Source: Methylobacterium organophilum (GTDB lineage: Bacteria; Pseudomonadota; Alphaproteobacteria; Rhizobiales; Beijerinckiaceae). From it: DNA of 64,000 nt. Location of the stretch: the NCBI RefSeq assembly GCF_022179465.1, contig NZ_BPQV01000001.1:186001-250000 (forward strand). The letters are read 5' to 3'. Made by a program: the position numbers and the translations under genes. Shown one piece after another: positions 55,554-63,935 of the stretch (its first letter is position 1; every line of letters starts with the position of its first letter). Below the pieces are notes generated by a model. It ran no database searches and was not told where the DNA came from. It was given only the letters and a program-made list of their open reading frames with translations.

Positions 55554-57692
55554 TCAGAACGAGGCGCGGATGCCGCCGAAAACGCTGCGGCCGTTGCCGG
55601 GATAGAAGGCGGCGAGCGCCGCCGCGCCGCCCGCCATCGTGGTGGCGTTGGTCACCACCGAGATATCGGAGATGTAGCGCGCATCCGTCAGGTTGCGGGC
55701 ATCCACGAACAGGGCGACGCCGTTCTTGAATTCGATCCCCGTCTGCACGTTGAACAGCGCGTAGCCCGGCACCTTGAGGGTGTTGGCATGGTCGGCGAAG
55801 GCGCCGTGCGGCACCCAGTCGACCGAGGGCGACACGTAGAAGCCGCTCGGATGGGCGTAGCTCAGCACCGTGCGCAGCACGTCGCTGGGCAGCCCGGCGA
55901 TGAGGTTGTTGCCGTAGACCGGGTCGCCGACGAAGCGGAAGTCGTTGTGCGTCCAGATCTGCGTGGCGACGAGCGTGTCGCCGATGCCGGTCAGGTCGCG
56001 GACGAGGTCGAGGGAGACCGCGGCCTCCACGCCCTGGTGCCGGGTGCGCGGGGCGTTGAAGGTCGCCGAGGGGATGTTCAGACCCGGATTGATCGAGAAG
56101 TTGATCAACTCGTCGCGGATCTCGGCCCGGTAGAGGGTCACGTCCCAGGCCAGGCGGTCGAGGCGCCCGCGGGTGCCGGCTTCGTAGGTCCAGCCGCGCT
56201 GCGCCGCCAGGGGCACGAAGGTGGTGCGGAGATTGTTCGTCTGCGCGAGGTCCGAGAAATCCGGCACGTCCCGCGAGCGGGTGATGTCGCCGAAGACCTG
56301 GATGTCCGGCAGCGGCTGCCAGAGCAGGCCGAGCTTCGGGTTCACGCCCTCGTAGGTCGCGTTGGCGAACTGGACGTTCGGATTGCCGGGCAGGCCGCCC
56401 TTGTTGCTGTAGGTGCGGTTCGAGGAGAACAGCTTGGCGCCCGTCATCAGCGCCACGTCCGGCAGGAACCAGAACCGGTTCTCGGCATAGGCCTCGTAGT
56501 TCGAGGCGCTCTGCAGGGCGTCGAGCGTCTGGGCGCCGCGCCGGCCCGCCAGGTTCACGTATTGGCGCGCCGCGTTGATGCCGGCGAAGGCGCGCAGGCC
56601 GAGGATCAGGTCGTTGCGGTAGCCAGCGATGTCGAAGGTGCCCGCCCAACGGGGCGCGATGCCGTAGGTCCAGCCGTCCTGGTCGATCACCTGGAAAATC
56701 GGGTGATAGAGATTCTTGTGAATGACCCAGCTGTCGATATCGAGCTTGCCGACATCGAGCACGAAGGAGGTGCGGTTGGCGAGCCGCTCGGTCTCGACCT
56801 TGCGCGACTGGTTGCCGATCAGGGCGTTGCGGCTGGCGATGGTCGGATTGTTCAGGGCGTCCGAGAGGGTCAGCGTGCCGGGCAGCTTCTGGTCGGTCAG
56901 GTAGGCGCCGAGATAGAACCGCGTCTCCACGCCCGGCGCGAGCCGGTAGCCGAGATTGGCGTTGAAGTTCCGGGTGGATTGGGTCTCGTGATCCCGGTAG
57001 CCGCTCGAATCGGTGAGCGTGCCCGAGACCAGGACATCCACCGGCCCGAGGATGCGGGAGACCTGGAAGCTCTCGCGGAAGGTGTTGAAGCTGCCCACCT
57101 CGAACCGGGCGATGTTCGGCGCGAAGGCCGTATAGGCGGTCGGCGTCACGAAATTGACCGCGCCGCCCAGCATGGTCGCGCCGAAGGCGAGGGCGTTGCC
57201 GCCCTTGTAGACCTCGACGGAGCGCAGGGCGAGCGGATCGATCTGGTAGAAGTCGCCGCTGCCATCGGCGAGGTTGAGCGGGATGCCGTCCTGCAGGAGC
57301 TCGATGCCGCGGACATGGAAGCCGCGGGCGATGCCCGAGCCGCGCACGGAGAGGCGCATCTCCTGGCCGTAGCGCTCCTGCACGAACACGCCGGGCACGT
57401 CCTTGAGCACGTCCCGCACGGTGTTGGCGTAGCGGTTCTGGAAGCTCGCCGCATCGACGAAGGCGACCGAGCCGACGGTGGCATTCACGGCGGCCCGCTG
57501 CGCCGCCACGCTCGGTACGGTGACGGATCCCGAGGCCTCGCCGGAGGGCGCGACCGGCACGCTCGCGCCGGCGACGCTGATTTCGGACAGGGTGGTCGCG
57601 TGGGTGCCGGCGGATTGCGCGAGGGCGGAGGAGGAGGCGAGCAGGGTCGAGAACAGGGCGGCGTGACGCGCGACCCGTGGAAGAGGCAGCAT
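55554..57692 (-). CDS. TonB-dependent outer-membrane receptor
   Basis: 712 residues. Signal peptide to about residue 26 (LASSSALAQSA), a TonB-box-like LSEISVAGA near 35, plug with VRDVLKDVPGVFVQERYG, MRLSVRGSGIARGFHVRGIELLQDG and VEVYKGGNALAFGATMLGGAVNF split over 90-185, and a barrel ending IRASF. Resembles FecA/siderophore-type receptors more than ZnuD. It is preceded on the same strand, 42 bp away, by a DUF2946-like gene; that pairing is seen with metal- or copper-related receptors. Ligand unknown. Confidence 0.9.
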   Translation of the reverse strand: MLPLPRVARHAALFSTLLASSSALAQSAGTHATTLSEISVAGASVPVAPSGEASGSVTVPSVAAQRAAVNATVGSVAFVDAASFQNRYANTVRDVLKDVPGVFVQERYGQEMRLSVRGSGIARGFHVRGIELLQDGIPLNLADGSGDFYQIDPLALRSVEVYKGGNALAFGATMLGGAVNFVTPTAYTAFAPNIARFEVGSFNTFRESFQVSRILGPVDVLVSGTLTDSSGYRDHETQSTRNFNANLGYRLAPGVETRFYLGAYLTDQKLPGTLTLSDALNNPTIASRNALIGNQSRKVETERLANRTSFVLDVGKLDIDSWVIHKNLYHPIFQVIDQDGWTYGIAPRWAGTFDIAGYRNDLILGLRAFAGINAARQYVNLAGRRGAQTLDALQSASNYEAYAENRFWFLPDVALMTGAKLFSSNRTYSNKGGLPGNPNVQFANATYEGVNPKLGLLWQPLPDIQVFGDITRSRDVPDFSDLAQTNNLRTTFVPLAAQRGWTYEAGTRGRLDRLAWDVTLYRAEIRDELINFSINPGLNIPSATFNAPRTRHQGVEAAVSLDLVRDLTGIGDTLVATQIWTHNDFRFVGDPVYGNNLIAGLPSDVLRTVLSYAHPSGFYVSPSVDWVPHGAFADHANTLKVPGYALFNVQTGIEFKNGVALFVDARNLTDARYISDISVVTNATTMAGGAAALAAFYPGNGRSVFGGIRASF

Positions 57693-57734
57693 GACGAGAA
57701 TCCGTGGTCTGAAGGATCGGAAAAAGGCGATCGA

Positions 57735-58124
57735 TCAGGCGACGGGCGGGGCGCGCGCGTTGGCGGGGCGCCTGGGCGGGGCGCGGGGAAGGGCAACGGT
57801 CTCGGGACGCCAGGCGATGCGGGTCGCCGCCGGGACCGGCCAGACGACGGGCTGGGCCGCGAGCGCCGGCGCGACGAGTCCGGCGCCGGCCTGGGCGGAA
57901 GGGCAGCAGGGAAGATGCCCGTGGACGGGATGCTTCCCGTCGGGCGCGTCCGGGGTGCCCGCCTCGGGCGCGCAGAGGATGTGGGCCGGGCCGAAGCTCG
58001 CGGGGAAGACGGCCGTGCCGAGCACCACGTGCAGGGCGAGCGCGTAGAGCGCGGCCACGGCGATGACCGCGCGGCAGGCAGCCCATCCCGGCACGCGCAT
58101 CCGCATGCCCTGGCCTATGGCCAA
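57735..58124 (-). CDS. DUF2946-like membrane/periplasmic protein
   Basis: Up to 129 residues. One N-terminal hydrophobic segment (VIAVAALYALALHVVLG), a His/Cys region HPVHGHLPCCPSAQAGAG near 80, and a Pro/Arg-rich tail. The segment, followed by a CxxxxxxC/His patch of this sort, is typical of DUF2946-type proteins often near copper or TonB-receptor genes. The start may be ATG 58124, or ATG 58106 (MRMRVPGW), which follows CAGGG. It likely forms an operon with the receptor downstream. Confidence 0.65.
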   Translation of the reverse strand: MAIGQGMRMRVPGWAACRAVIAVAALYALALHVVLGTAVFPASFGPAHILCAPEAGTPDAPDGKHPVHGHLPCCPSAQAGAGLVAPALAAQPVVWPVPAATRIAWRPETVALPRAPPRRPANARAPPVA

Positions 58125-58190
58125 GCTCGGGCCGCCGTCAATGCCGGCGAGGGGAGGGAAGGCTCCGGGCGAACCCGCCCTCGGGAGGGG

Positions 58191-58403
58191 TCAAGGTTTG
58201 ACCAGCAGCACGTTCACCGCCTTGGCGACGACCTGGACGCGGTCGCCTTCCTTCAAATCGAGGGCCTCGAGCGAGTCGCGGGTCATGACGGAGGTGACGA
58301 GGAAATCGGTGCCTTCGATCCGCGCCTCGACCTGCGCCATCACCGATCCGCGCTTGATGGCGACGACCTCCGTCGGGATGTCGTTGCGGGCACCGTGCTT
58401 CAT
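58191..58403 (-). CDS. Mop-type molybdopterin/molybdate-binding protein (TOBE domain)
   Basis: 70 residues: SVMAQVEARIEG, VTSVMTRDSLEALDLKEGDRVQVVAKAVNVLL, the TOBE/Mop fold in full. Such single-domain proteins oligomerise and bind molybdate or tungstate in the cytosol as a store, or act as sensor modules. The ATG at 58403 begins MKHGARND. It fits an organism with several Mo enzymes (moeA and the island hydroxylase are in this window). Same strand as the DUF2946-like gene, 66 bp upstream of it. Confidence 0.88.
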   Translation of the reverse strand: MKHGARNDIPTEVVAIKRGSVMAQVEARIEGTDFLVTSVMTRDSLEALDLKEGDRVQVVAKAVNVLLVKP

Positions 58404-58498
58404 CGTCCGAGCCTCCCTGGTCTGGCGGCGAGCGCCGAGCCCGACCTGTCGCGGCGAGGCCGAAGGGCAAGGGCGGGCTGCCCCGGCCGGCGCGCACG

Positions 58499-58530
58499 AA
58501 AAAGCCCGCGGCGAGGTCCTCGCCGCGGGC
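58499..58530 (-). terminator. Intrinsic terminator of the 64-aa protein gene
   Basis: On the minus strand: a 12-bp perfect stem (58504-58515 with 58519-58530; GCCCGCGGCGAG arms), three-base loop, then TTTTT from 58503 down to 58499. Textbook rho-independent terminator, 26 bp after the stop of the gene at 58556. Confidence 0.85.
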
Positions 58531-58555
58531 TCCAAACGGTCGTCGTGACGGGAAT

Positions 58556-58750
58556 TTACCGGTCGCGGCCGCTCAGGAGCTTCTCGAGCGCGGCAAGGCC
58601 GCTGCGCTCCGCCGCCTCTTCCGTGGTCTGGAGCCGATCGGCCCTCTGGAAGAGCTTGCCGTTCTTGCGGATCGCCCAGGTGAAGTGACCGGCGGGGCGG
58701 TCGCAGGCGGAGATTTCGAGGGAGTAGGGATGCTGCGTGTCGTTGCTCAT
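58556..58750 (-). CDS. Small conserved-looking hypothetical protein
   Basis: 64 residues: YSLEISACDRPAGHFTWAIRK then NGKLFQRADRLQTTEEAAERSG, a compact beta-hairpin plus helix pattern seen in small uncharacterised alphaproteobacterial proteins. No signal peptide. The ATG at 58750 is chosen as the start of the structured part; ATG 58759 would add three residues, and the longer frame is less likely. Followed by a strong intrinsic terminator. Function unknown. Confidence 0.65.
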   Translation of the reverse strand: MSNDTQHPYSLEISACDRPAGHFTWAIRKNGKLFQRADRLQTTEEAAERSGLAALEKLLSGRDR

Positions 58751-59030
58751 GGCTGCCATATAGGGTGCCGCCGCGGCCTCTTCCATACCCCCGCAGCGCA
58801 CCATGACCATCGAGAACTGCATGGCACGCACCGCATTTGACAATGCGAGCGGATTCATCGACACGGCGGACCTTCTTCCCGGGCGCGCGATCCGCCGGCC
58901 GGGATCTGGCGAAAGCTGCCGGCGCGCGAGGGGTGCGGCCGCATGGCGGAGACCGTGAAGGTCCGGACAACCGCATGACCCGCCTCCCCTTCCCCTCGAG
59001 CGGCCTTCCCTCCTCCGCGGGCGTCGCCGC

Positions 59031-60755
59031 GTGACGAGCTATGCCGCTTCTCCCGCGCGGGACCGGGCGCGACGGGGCGCCCCCGGCCGCGTCGAAGACC
59101 TTCTGGCCCTCCTCTCCGCGAGCCACGGGCGCGCCTGCGCCGCCCTCCTGGCGCTCGGCCTGATCTGCTTCCTGCCCGGCTTCGTCTCGCTGCAGCCGAT
59201 GGACCGGGACGAGCCGCGCTTCGCCCAGGCCTCCAAGCAGATGCTGGAGACGGGCGACCTCGTCGACATCCGCTTCCAGGGCGAGGCCCGCCACAAGAAG
59301 CCGGTCGGGATCTACTGGGTCCAGGCCGCCTCGGTCGCCGCGGCGGAGGCCCTCGGGGTGCCGGAGGCGCGCCGGACCATCGCGCTCTACCGGATTCCCT
59401 CGCTCCTCGGGGCGCTGGCGGCCGGGCTGCTGACCTACTGGGCCGCCCTCGCCGTCCTGCCGCGGCGCGGGGCGCTGCTCGCCGCCGCCCTGTTCACCGC
59501 CTGCGTGATGCTCTCGGCGGAGGCGCGGCTCGCCAAGACCGACGCCCTGCTCTGCGCCTGCGCCGCGGCGGCGATGGGGGGGCTCGCCCGGGCCTTCCTG
59601 CGGCCGGAGCCGCTGTCGCGGCGGGGCGGGGCCCTGTTCTGGGTCTTCCTCGCCCTCGGCGTCCTGGTGAAGGGGCCGATGGTGCCGCTCTTCGTCGGCC
59701 TCGCCGCCCTGGTTCTGTCCTGGCGCGCCCGCTCCGCCCGCTGGTTGCTGCGCCTGCGGCCCCTGCCGGGGCTTGCCCTGACGCTCCTCGTGGTGGCGCC
59801 CTGGTTCGTCGCGATCGCCTGGCGGACGGCGGGGGCCTTCTACGGCGAGGCCGTCGGGCACGACATGCTCGGCAAGGTCGGCGGCGGCGCGGAGCGGCAT
59901 TGGGGGCCGCCCGGCGCCTATGCGCTCGCCTTCTTCGCGACCTTCTGGCCGGGCGCCGCCTTCGCCGCCCTGGCGATCCCCTTCGCCTGGCGGGAGCGGC
60001 GCACGGAGGCGGTCGCCTTCCTGCTCGCCTGGATCGTGCCCGCCTGGCTCCTGTTCGAGGCGGTGCCGACCAAGCTGCCCCATTACGTGCTGCCCCTGAT
60101 GCCGGCGGTGGCGATCCTGACCGTGCTCGCGGCCCTGCGCGGCGGGCTCGATCCCGCCCGACGCGGCGCCGTGGCGGTGGCGAGCCTCGCCGCGCTGATC
60201 CCGGCCGGCATCGCCGGCGGCCTCGTCTTCGCCGCCTGGCATTTCGACCGGTCCGTGCCCCTCGCCGCCCTGCCCCTGCTGCTGGCCGCCTGCGGCGTCG
60301 CCGCCCTGGCGGTCGCCGCCTTCGCCCGCGGCGCGGTGGAGGCGGCGCTGGCGATCGCGGTCGCGGCCTCCGCCCTGCTCGCGCCCGCGGTGTTCGGGCT
60401 GACCCAGCCGGTCCTGGCGAGCCTCAAAGTCTCGCCCCGCCTCGCCGCGATCCGCGACGGCCTCGGCTGCGCGGATCCGAAGGTGGCGAGCCTCGGCTAC
60501 CGCGAGCCAAGCCTCGTCTTCCTGATCGGCACCGATCTCGCCACGCCCGCGACGGGGGCGGAGACCGCCGCCTTCCTGCGGGAGCCCGGCTGCCGCCTCG
60601 CCTTCGTCGAGGACCGCTCCGCCGCCGAATTCGCGGCCGCCGCCACGGCCTCCGGCCTCGCGCCGCGGCCGGTCGGCCGGGTGACGGGCTTCAACATCAA
60701 TGGCGGCAAGCCGGTCGCGCTCTCCGCCTACGCCTCCGGGACCCCCTCACCGTGA
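59031..60755 (+). CDS. ArnT-like membrane glycosyltransferase (PMT/GT-C fold)
   Basis: 574 residues with about 12 membrane helices. Near residue 62 the first periplasmic loop has DRDEPRFAQASKQML, the acidic motif of ArnT/PMT-type enzymes, then FQGEARHKKPVGIYW. ArnT proteins move a sugar from undecaprenyl phosphate onto lipid A or a similar acceptor at the periplasmic face. The GTG at 59031 is the first start before the first helix. Its stop overlaps the next gene's start (GTGA); that gene is a polyprenyl-phosphate glycosyltransferase, making a donor-synthesis plus transfer pair. Sugar unknown. Confidence 0.9.
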   Translation: MTSYAASPARDRARRGAPGRVEDLLALLSASHGRACAALLALGLICFLPGFVSLQPMDRDEPRFAQASKQMLETGDLVDIRFQGEARHKKPVGIYWVQAASVAAAEALGVPEARRTIALYRIPSLLGALAAGLLTYWAALAVLPRRGALLAAALFTACVMLSAEARLAKTDALLCACAAAAMGGLARAFLRPEPLSRRGGALFWVFLALGVLVKGPMVPLFVGLAALVLSWRARSARWLLRLRPLPGLALTLLVVAPWFVAIAWRTAGAFYGEAVGHDMLGKVGGGAERHWGPPGAYALAFFATFWPGAAFAALAIPFAWRERRTEAVAFLLAWIVPAWLLFEAVPTKLPHYVLPLMPAVAILTVLAALRGGLDPARRGAVAVASLAALIPAGIAGGLVFAAWHFDRSVPLAALPLLLAACGVAALAVAAFARGAVEAALAIAVAASALLAPAVFGLTQPVLASLKVSPRLAAIRDGLGCADPKVASLGYREPSLVFLIGTDLATPATGAETAAFLREPGCRLAFVEDRSAAEFAAAATASGLAPRPVGRVTGFNINGGKPVALSAYASGTPSP

Positions 60756-61519
60756 ACGACGCGACGCATTCCGGGGCGCCCGCCCCCCGCCTCAGCGTGG
60801 TGGTGCCGGTCAAGAACGAGAGCGGCAATGTCGAGGCGCTGGTCTCCGAGATCGGGGCCGCCTGCGCCGCGCTGACGCCCTTCGAGGTGATCTATGTCGA
60901 CGACGGCTCGACCGACGACACCTTCGCGGTGCTGGAGCGGGCCCGCGCCACCCGGCCCTGGCTGCGCATCGTCCGGCACGATCGCAGCGGCGGGCAGAGC
61001 GCCGCGATCCGCAGCGGCGTGCTGCGGGCGCGGGCCCCCGTCATCGCCACCCTCGACGGCGACGGCCAGAATGATCCGGCCTTCATCCCCGCCCTGGTCG
61101 CGGCCCTCGACGAGGGCGGCCCGGGCGTCGGCCTCGCGCAGGGCCAGCGGGTCGGCCGCAAGGACGGCCGCCTGAAGACGATCCAGTCCCGCATCGCCAA
61201 CGGCGTGCGCGGCCGCATCCTGCGGGATGCGACCCGGGACACCGGCTGCGGCCTCAAGGTCTTCCGCCGGGAGGTCTATCTCGCCCTGCCCTATTTCGAT
61301 GCGCTCCACCGCTTCATGCCGGCCCTGGTGAACCGCGAGGGCTTCCGCGTGGTGCACCGGGACGTGGTCGACCGGCCGCGCTTCACCGGGCGCTCGAATT
61401 ACGGCCTGTTCGACCGGCTCTGGGTCGGCATCCTCGACCTCGCCGGCGTGTGGTGGCTGATCCGCCGCCGGCGCCCCGCGCCGCGGGCGAGCGAAACGCT
61501 GCGCGAAGGAGCCCGCTGA
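60752..61519 (+). CDS. Family 2 glycosyltransferase (polyprenyl-phosphate sugar transferase type)
   Basis: About 255 residues. GT2 core: LSVVVPVKNESGNVEALV near 17, VIYVDDGSTDDTF near 45, ATLDGDGQNDPAF near 100 and a DTGCGLKVFRREVY block. It is DPM1/ArnC-like but short, with only a single hydrophobic patch at the end (VGILDLAGVWWLI). Expected to charge undecaprenyl phosphate with a sugar in the cytosol for the ArnT-like neighbour. The GTG start at 60752 overlaps the ArnT-like stop by four bases. Confidence 0.9.
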   Translation: MNDATHSGAPAPRLSVVVPVKNESGNVEALVSEIGAACAALTPFEVIYVDDGSTDDTFAVLERARATRPWLRIVRHDRSGGQSAAIRSGVLRARAPVIATLDGDGQNDPAFIPALVAALDEGGPGVGLAQGQRVGRKDGRLKTIQSRIANGVRGRILRDATRDTGCGLKVFRREVYLALPYFDALHRFMPALVNREGFRVVHRDVVDRPRFTGRSNYGLFDRLWVGILDLAGVWWLIRRRRPAPRASETLREGAR

Positions 61520-61522
61520 TCC

Positions 61523-61855
61523 ATGCTGATCCAGCTCGCCGAGGACCTGCCGGCCTATTTCTACGAGGTGTTCGTCACCCGCTTCGACTTCTGGCTGGTG
61601 TTCGGCGTCACCGCCCAGCTCGTCTTCGGGGCGCGCTTCATCCTGCAATGGCTGGCGAGCGAGAAGGCCGGCCGCAGCGTGATGCCGCTCTCGTTCTGGT
61701 TCATCTCGATCGTCGGCGGCCTGATGACCCTGGTCTACGGCTTCGTCCGCAAGGAGCCGGTGATCATCATCGGCCAGGGCCTGTCCACCGGCATCTACCT
61801 GCGCAACCTCGCGCTGATCTTCCGGGAGCGGCGCCGCGAGGGAGCGAAGCGCTAG
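61523..61855 (+). CDS. Lipid A biosynthesis N-terminal (LAB_N) domain protein
   Basis: 110 residues, three membrane helices; FGARFILQWLASEKAGRSVMPLSFW and GQGLSTGIYLRNL are the LAB_N family blocks. These small proteins usually accompany GT2/ArnT-type pairs in lipid-linked glycosylation; a flippase or transport accessory role has been suggested by context. Starts 3 bp after the GT2 stop, third gene of the operon. Confidence 0.9.
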   Translation: MLIQLAEDLPAYFYEVFVTRFDFWLVFGVTAQLVFGARFILQWLASEKAGRSVMPLSFWFISIVGGLMTLVYGFVRKEPVIIIGQGLSTGIYLRNLALIFRERRREGAKR

Positions 61856-62096
61856 ACTTTCCCGTCGGACGCCGATCCGGGACCCGTTCCTCGCGAAGGC
61901 CGGGCGCCGCACAGGGTGAAACGAACGGAACGGCGAGCACAGATCAAGACGATCCCAAGCAGGCCCGTCGGCCAGCCCCGGCCCCATTGCCCGCCGGCCC
62001 TGCTATGCGCAAAATTCCCTGATGCGCAATTGAACTTCCTTACCGTATTATTACTCTAAGAAGGCTGTTGTTCTGCCCGCCTCGACGAGCCGATCT

Positions 62097-62693
62097 GTGG
62101 ACGCCCTGCCACCCTTTTACGACAACCTCGACGCCGCACACGAGGCGCTCTGGCGACTTCTCGAGGATGGGGTGCACGACCGTCGCAGCGCCTTCCATAC
62201 CCCGACGCTGGGGACGGTCGACGCCCAGGGCCGGGCCCAGATCCGCACCGTCGTGCTCAGGGCCGCCGACGCCTATGGCGGCACCCTCCGCTTCCACTGC
62301 GACCGCCGCTCGGAGAAGGCCACCGAGATCGCCCTGAACGGCGGTGCCTCCCTGCAGGCCTTCGACGCGGGCGCGAGGATCCAGATCCGGGTGGAGGGCA
62401 GCGCGCGCCTCCACACCGACGACCTCCTGGCGGACGAAGCCTGGCGGGAATCCCGGGAGCAGAGCCGCCTCTGCTACGGGATCGCGCCGAGCCCCGGCAC
62501 GGCGCTGCGGGAGGGCGGCGACTACACGCTGCCCGACACGCCACAGGCGATCGCGGCGGGCCGGAAGAACTTCGCGGCCGTGGTGCTGCACGCGGAACGG
62601 CTGGAATTTCTCTACCTCGACCATCGCGGCCATCGCCGCGGCCTCTGGCTGCGCAGCGACGCGGGCTGGGTCGAGTGCTGGCTGGTGCCCTGA
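62097..62693 (+). CDS. Pyridoxamine 5'-phosphate oxidase-like flavoprotein
   Basis: 198 residues, split-barrel FMN-binding fold: HTPTLGTVDAQGRAQIRTVVL, LRFHCDRRSEKATEI and RIQIRVEGSARLHTDD are typical of general PNPOx-like proteins. The true PdxH C-terminal substrate block is absent, so it is not a proven vitamin B6 enzyme. GTG start at 62097. The 241-bp gap before it holds no gene. Role unknown beyond probable flavin or heme-related redox. Confidence 0.82.
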   Translation: MDALPPFYDNLDAAHEALWRLLEDGVHDRRSAFHTPTLGTVDAQGRAQIRTVVLRAADAYGGTLRFHCDRRSEKATEIALNGGASLQAFDAGARIQIRVEGSARLHTDDLLADEAWRESREQSRLCYGIAPSPGTALREGGDYTLPDTPQAIAAGRKNFAAVVLHAERLEFLYLDHRGHRRGLWLRSDAGWVECWLVP

Positions 62694-62699
62694 CCGCCC

Positions 62700-63155
62700 T
62701 CAGAACTTGCCGAGCAGCGGGAAGTCCTGGCTCAGGGACGATTCGGTCGGCAGCGGCGCCTCGCGGCGGCGCGGCTTGCGGTTGAGGACCTGCTTCAGCT
62801 TGGTCTTGAGCAGGGCGATGTCGAAGGGCTTGAGGATGAAGGCATCCGCGCCTGCGAGATGCGCGACGTTGATGTCCTCGAAGTTGAACGACGTCTCCGT
62901 CAGGATGAAGGGCGTGTTCGTCAGGGCATCGTCGGCCCGGATCTCGCGCAGGAGCTGAATCCCGTCGATCGGCTCCATGTCGAGATCGGAGATCACCAGG
63001 GCGTATTTGCGCGTACGCAGCTTCTCCAGCGCCTCGGCCGCGTCCGACACGCCCTCGACCTCGGGGAAGCCGAGGCGCGTCATCAGCTCGACCTCGAGCC
63101 GGAGGAGCTTGGCTTGATCGTCGACGATCAAGATCGGGGGAGGCGCTTCGCTCAT
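62700..63155 (-). CDS. CheY-like single-domain response regulator
   Basis: About 151 residues: acidic pocket VDD near 13, phospho-acceptor Asp in LVISDLDMEP near 57, Thr in LTETSF near 87 and Lys in ILKPFD near 110, followed by a short basic tail without a DNA-binding domain. It probably acts by protein contact, e.g. in motility or a phosphorelay. The ATG at 63155 is six bases downstream of a GTG that would add only two residues. Same strand as the BLUF gene 30 bp upstream. Confidence 0.9.
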   Translation of the reverse strand: MSEAPPPILIVDDQAKLLRLEVELMTRLGFPEVEGVSDAAEALEKLRTRKYALVISDLDMEPIDGIQLLREIRADDALTNTPFILTETSFNFEDINVAHLAGADAFILKPFDIALLKTKLKQVLNRKPRRREAPLPTESSLSQDFPLLGKF

Positions 63156-63184
63156 GGCCACCTATCGCTTCTGCACGAAGCCAT

Positions 63185-63652
63185 TCACACGAACAGATGG
63201 TCGATGCCCTGGCGGGACATCGATTCGGATTGCAACGTGATCGCCAAGGCGTGGATGGCAGCGCCGCGCGGGGTGCCGCGCTGGAGCGCGGGCAGCAGCG
63301 CCGCCTTATTGAAATGCGTATCGTTGGTGCCGTTGCGCGAGACGCAGGTGAAGGAGGTCACGAATTCGCGCTTGGTGATCTCCCGCCACTCGATGATCTG
63401 CACCTCGCGATGGCGCTGGTCGACGGAGATGCGCTGGAAGGTGTCGTGAATCGACTGGCGCTCGCCCTCGAGCACCTGCATGGCGAAATTGCCTTCCACG
63501 ATCATGAAGCTCGTCACCACCGCGAACTCGTTCTTCTTCTGCGCCTGGCGCGTGATCTCGCCGAGCTCGCGCGCCCGCACCGCCGGCTCCGCCGAAAGGT
63601 TGAGGCGGGAGAAGTAGATCAGGTGGACGAGGCTCGACCTCTTCTGTCGCAT
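63185..63652 (-). CDS. BLUF-domain blue-light sensor-like protein
   Basis: About 155 residues. BLUF landmarks: Tyr in VHLIYFSRL near 14, Asn in KKNEF, and Gln in NFAMQVLEGERQSIHDTF near 65, which form the flavin hydrogen-bond network. The usual NxTGxL segment reads NEFAVVTSFMIV, a divergent version. The C-terminal third (LLPALQRGTPRGAAIHAL) is an extra helical cap. BLUF proteins bind FAD and respond to blue light; here the neighbour is a receiver protein, so light could feed a motility or stress decision (inference). ATG 63652 is preferred to TTG 63667. Confidence 0.82.
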   Translation of the reverse strand: MRQKRSSLVHLIYFSRLNLSAEPAVRARELGEITRQAQKKNEFAVVTSFMIVEGNFAMQVLEGERQSIHDTFQRISVDQRHREVQIIEWREITKREFVTSFTCVSRNGTNDTHFNKAALLPALQRGTPRGAAIHALAITLQSESMSRQGIDHLFV

Positions 63653-63765
63653 GGGGTCCGCTCTCAATCACTCGGAAGCGATCGTTACGGCGGCGGCTAT
63701 AACGTGGCGTAAACGTCCAGAGCGAGATTCCCGTCTTCGTGACGGGATTCCAGGGGCGGGAATCT

Positions 63766-63802
63766 AGCCGGAAACGCCGGCTCGGCCGGCAGAAACTGCC
63801 GG
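63766..63802. promoter_or_regulatory. Two tandem palindromes, candidate enhancer for the hook promoter
   Basis: AGCCGG-AAACG-CCGGCT (63766-63782) and CCGGCAG-AAA-CTGCCGG (63786-63802). Centres are 20 bp apart, about two helical turns, and lie roughly 80-110 bp upstream of the sigma-54 promoter, the usual enhancer distance. They resemble FlbD-bound ftr elements in being CCGG-rich dyads around an A-rich core. Confidence 0.6.
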
Positions 63803-63875
63803 GGTGGCCGGGTCAGGAGGGCCGAATTTGCCCGGCAGCCCGCGACCGGATCCATAAAAATCAAAGACTTAGATC

Positions 63876-63890
63876 TGGCACTGGCCTTGC
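63876..63890 (+). promoter_or_regulatory. Sigma-54 (RpoN) promoter
   Basis: TGGCAC-TGGCC-TTGC: exact -24 TGGCAC and -12 TTGC elements with five-base spacing. Ends 45 bp before the ATG of the hook gene. RpoN with an FlbD-type activator drives late flagellar genes in several alphaproteobacteria. Confidence 0.85.
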
Positions 63891-63935
63891 GCCGCCTCCC
63901 CCGAGGGTGAGTGCGCAAAACGCGGGGCTTCGATC

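Noticed and set aside
55788-58688. 966-codon open frame on the plus strand over the TonB receptor
   Set aside because: Covers three well-supported minus-strand genes and has no recognisable domain.
62030-62060. Possible sigma-70 promoter TTGAAC...TATTAT before the PNPOx-like gene
   Set aside because: The two hexamers are only about 10 bp apart, too close for a normal -35/-10 pair.
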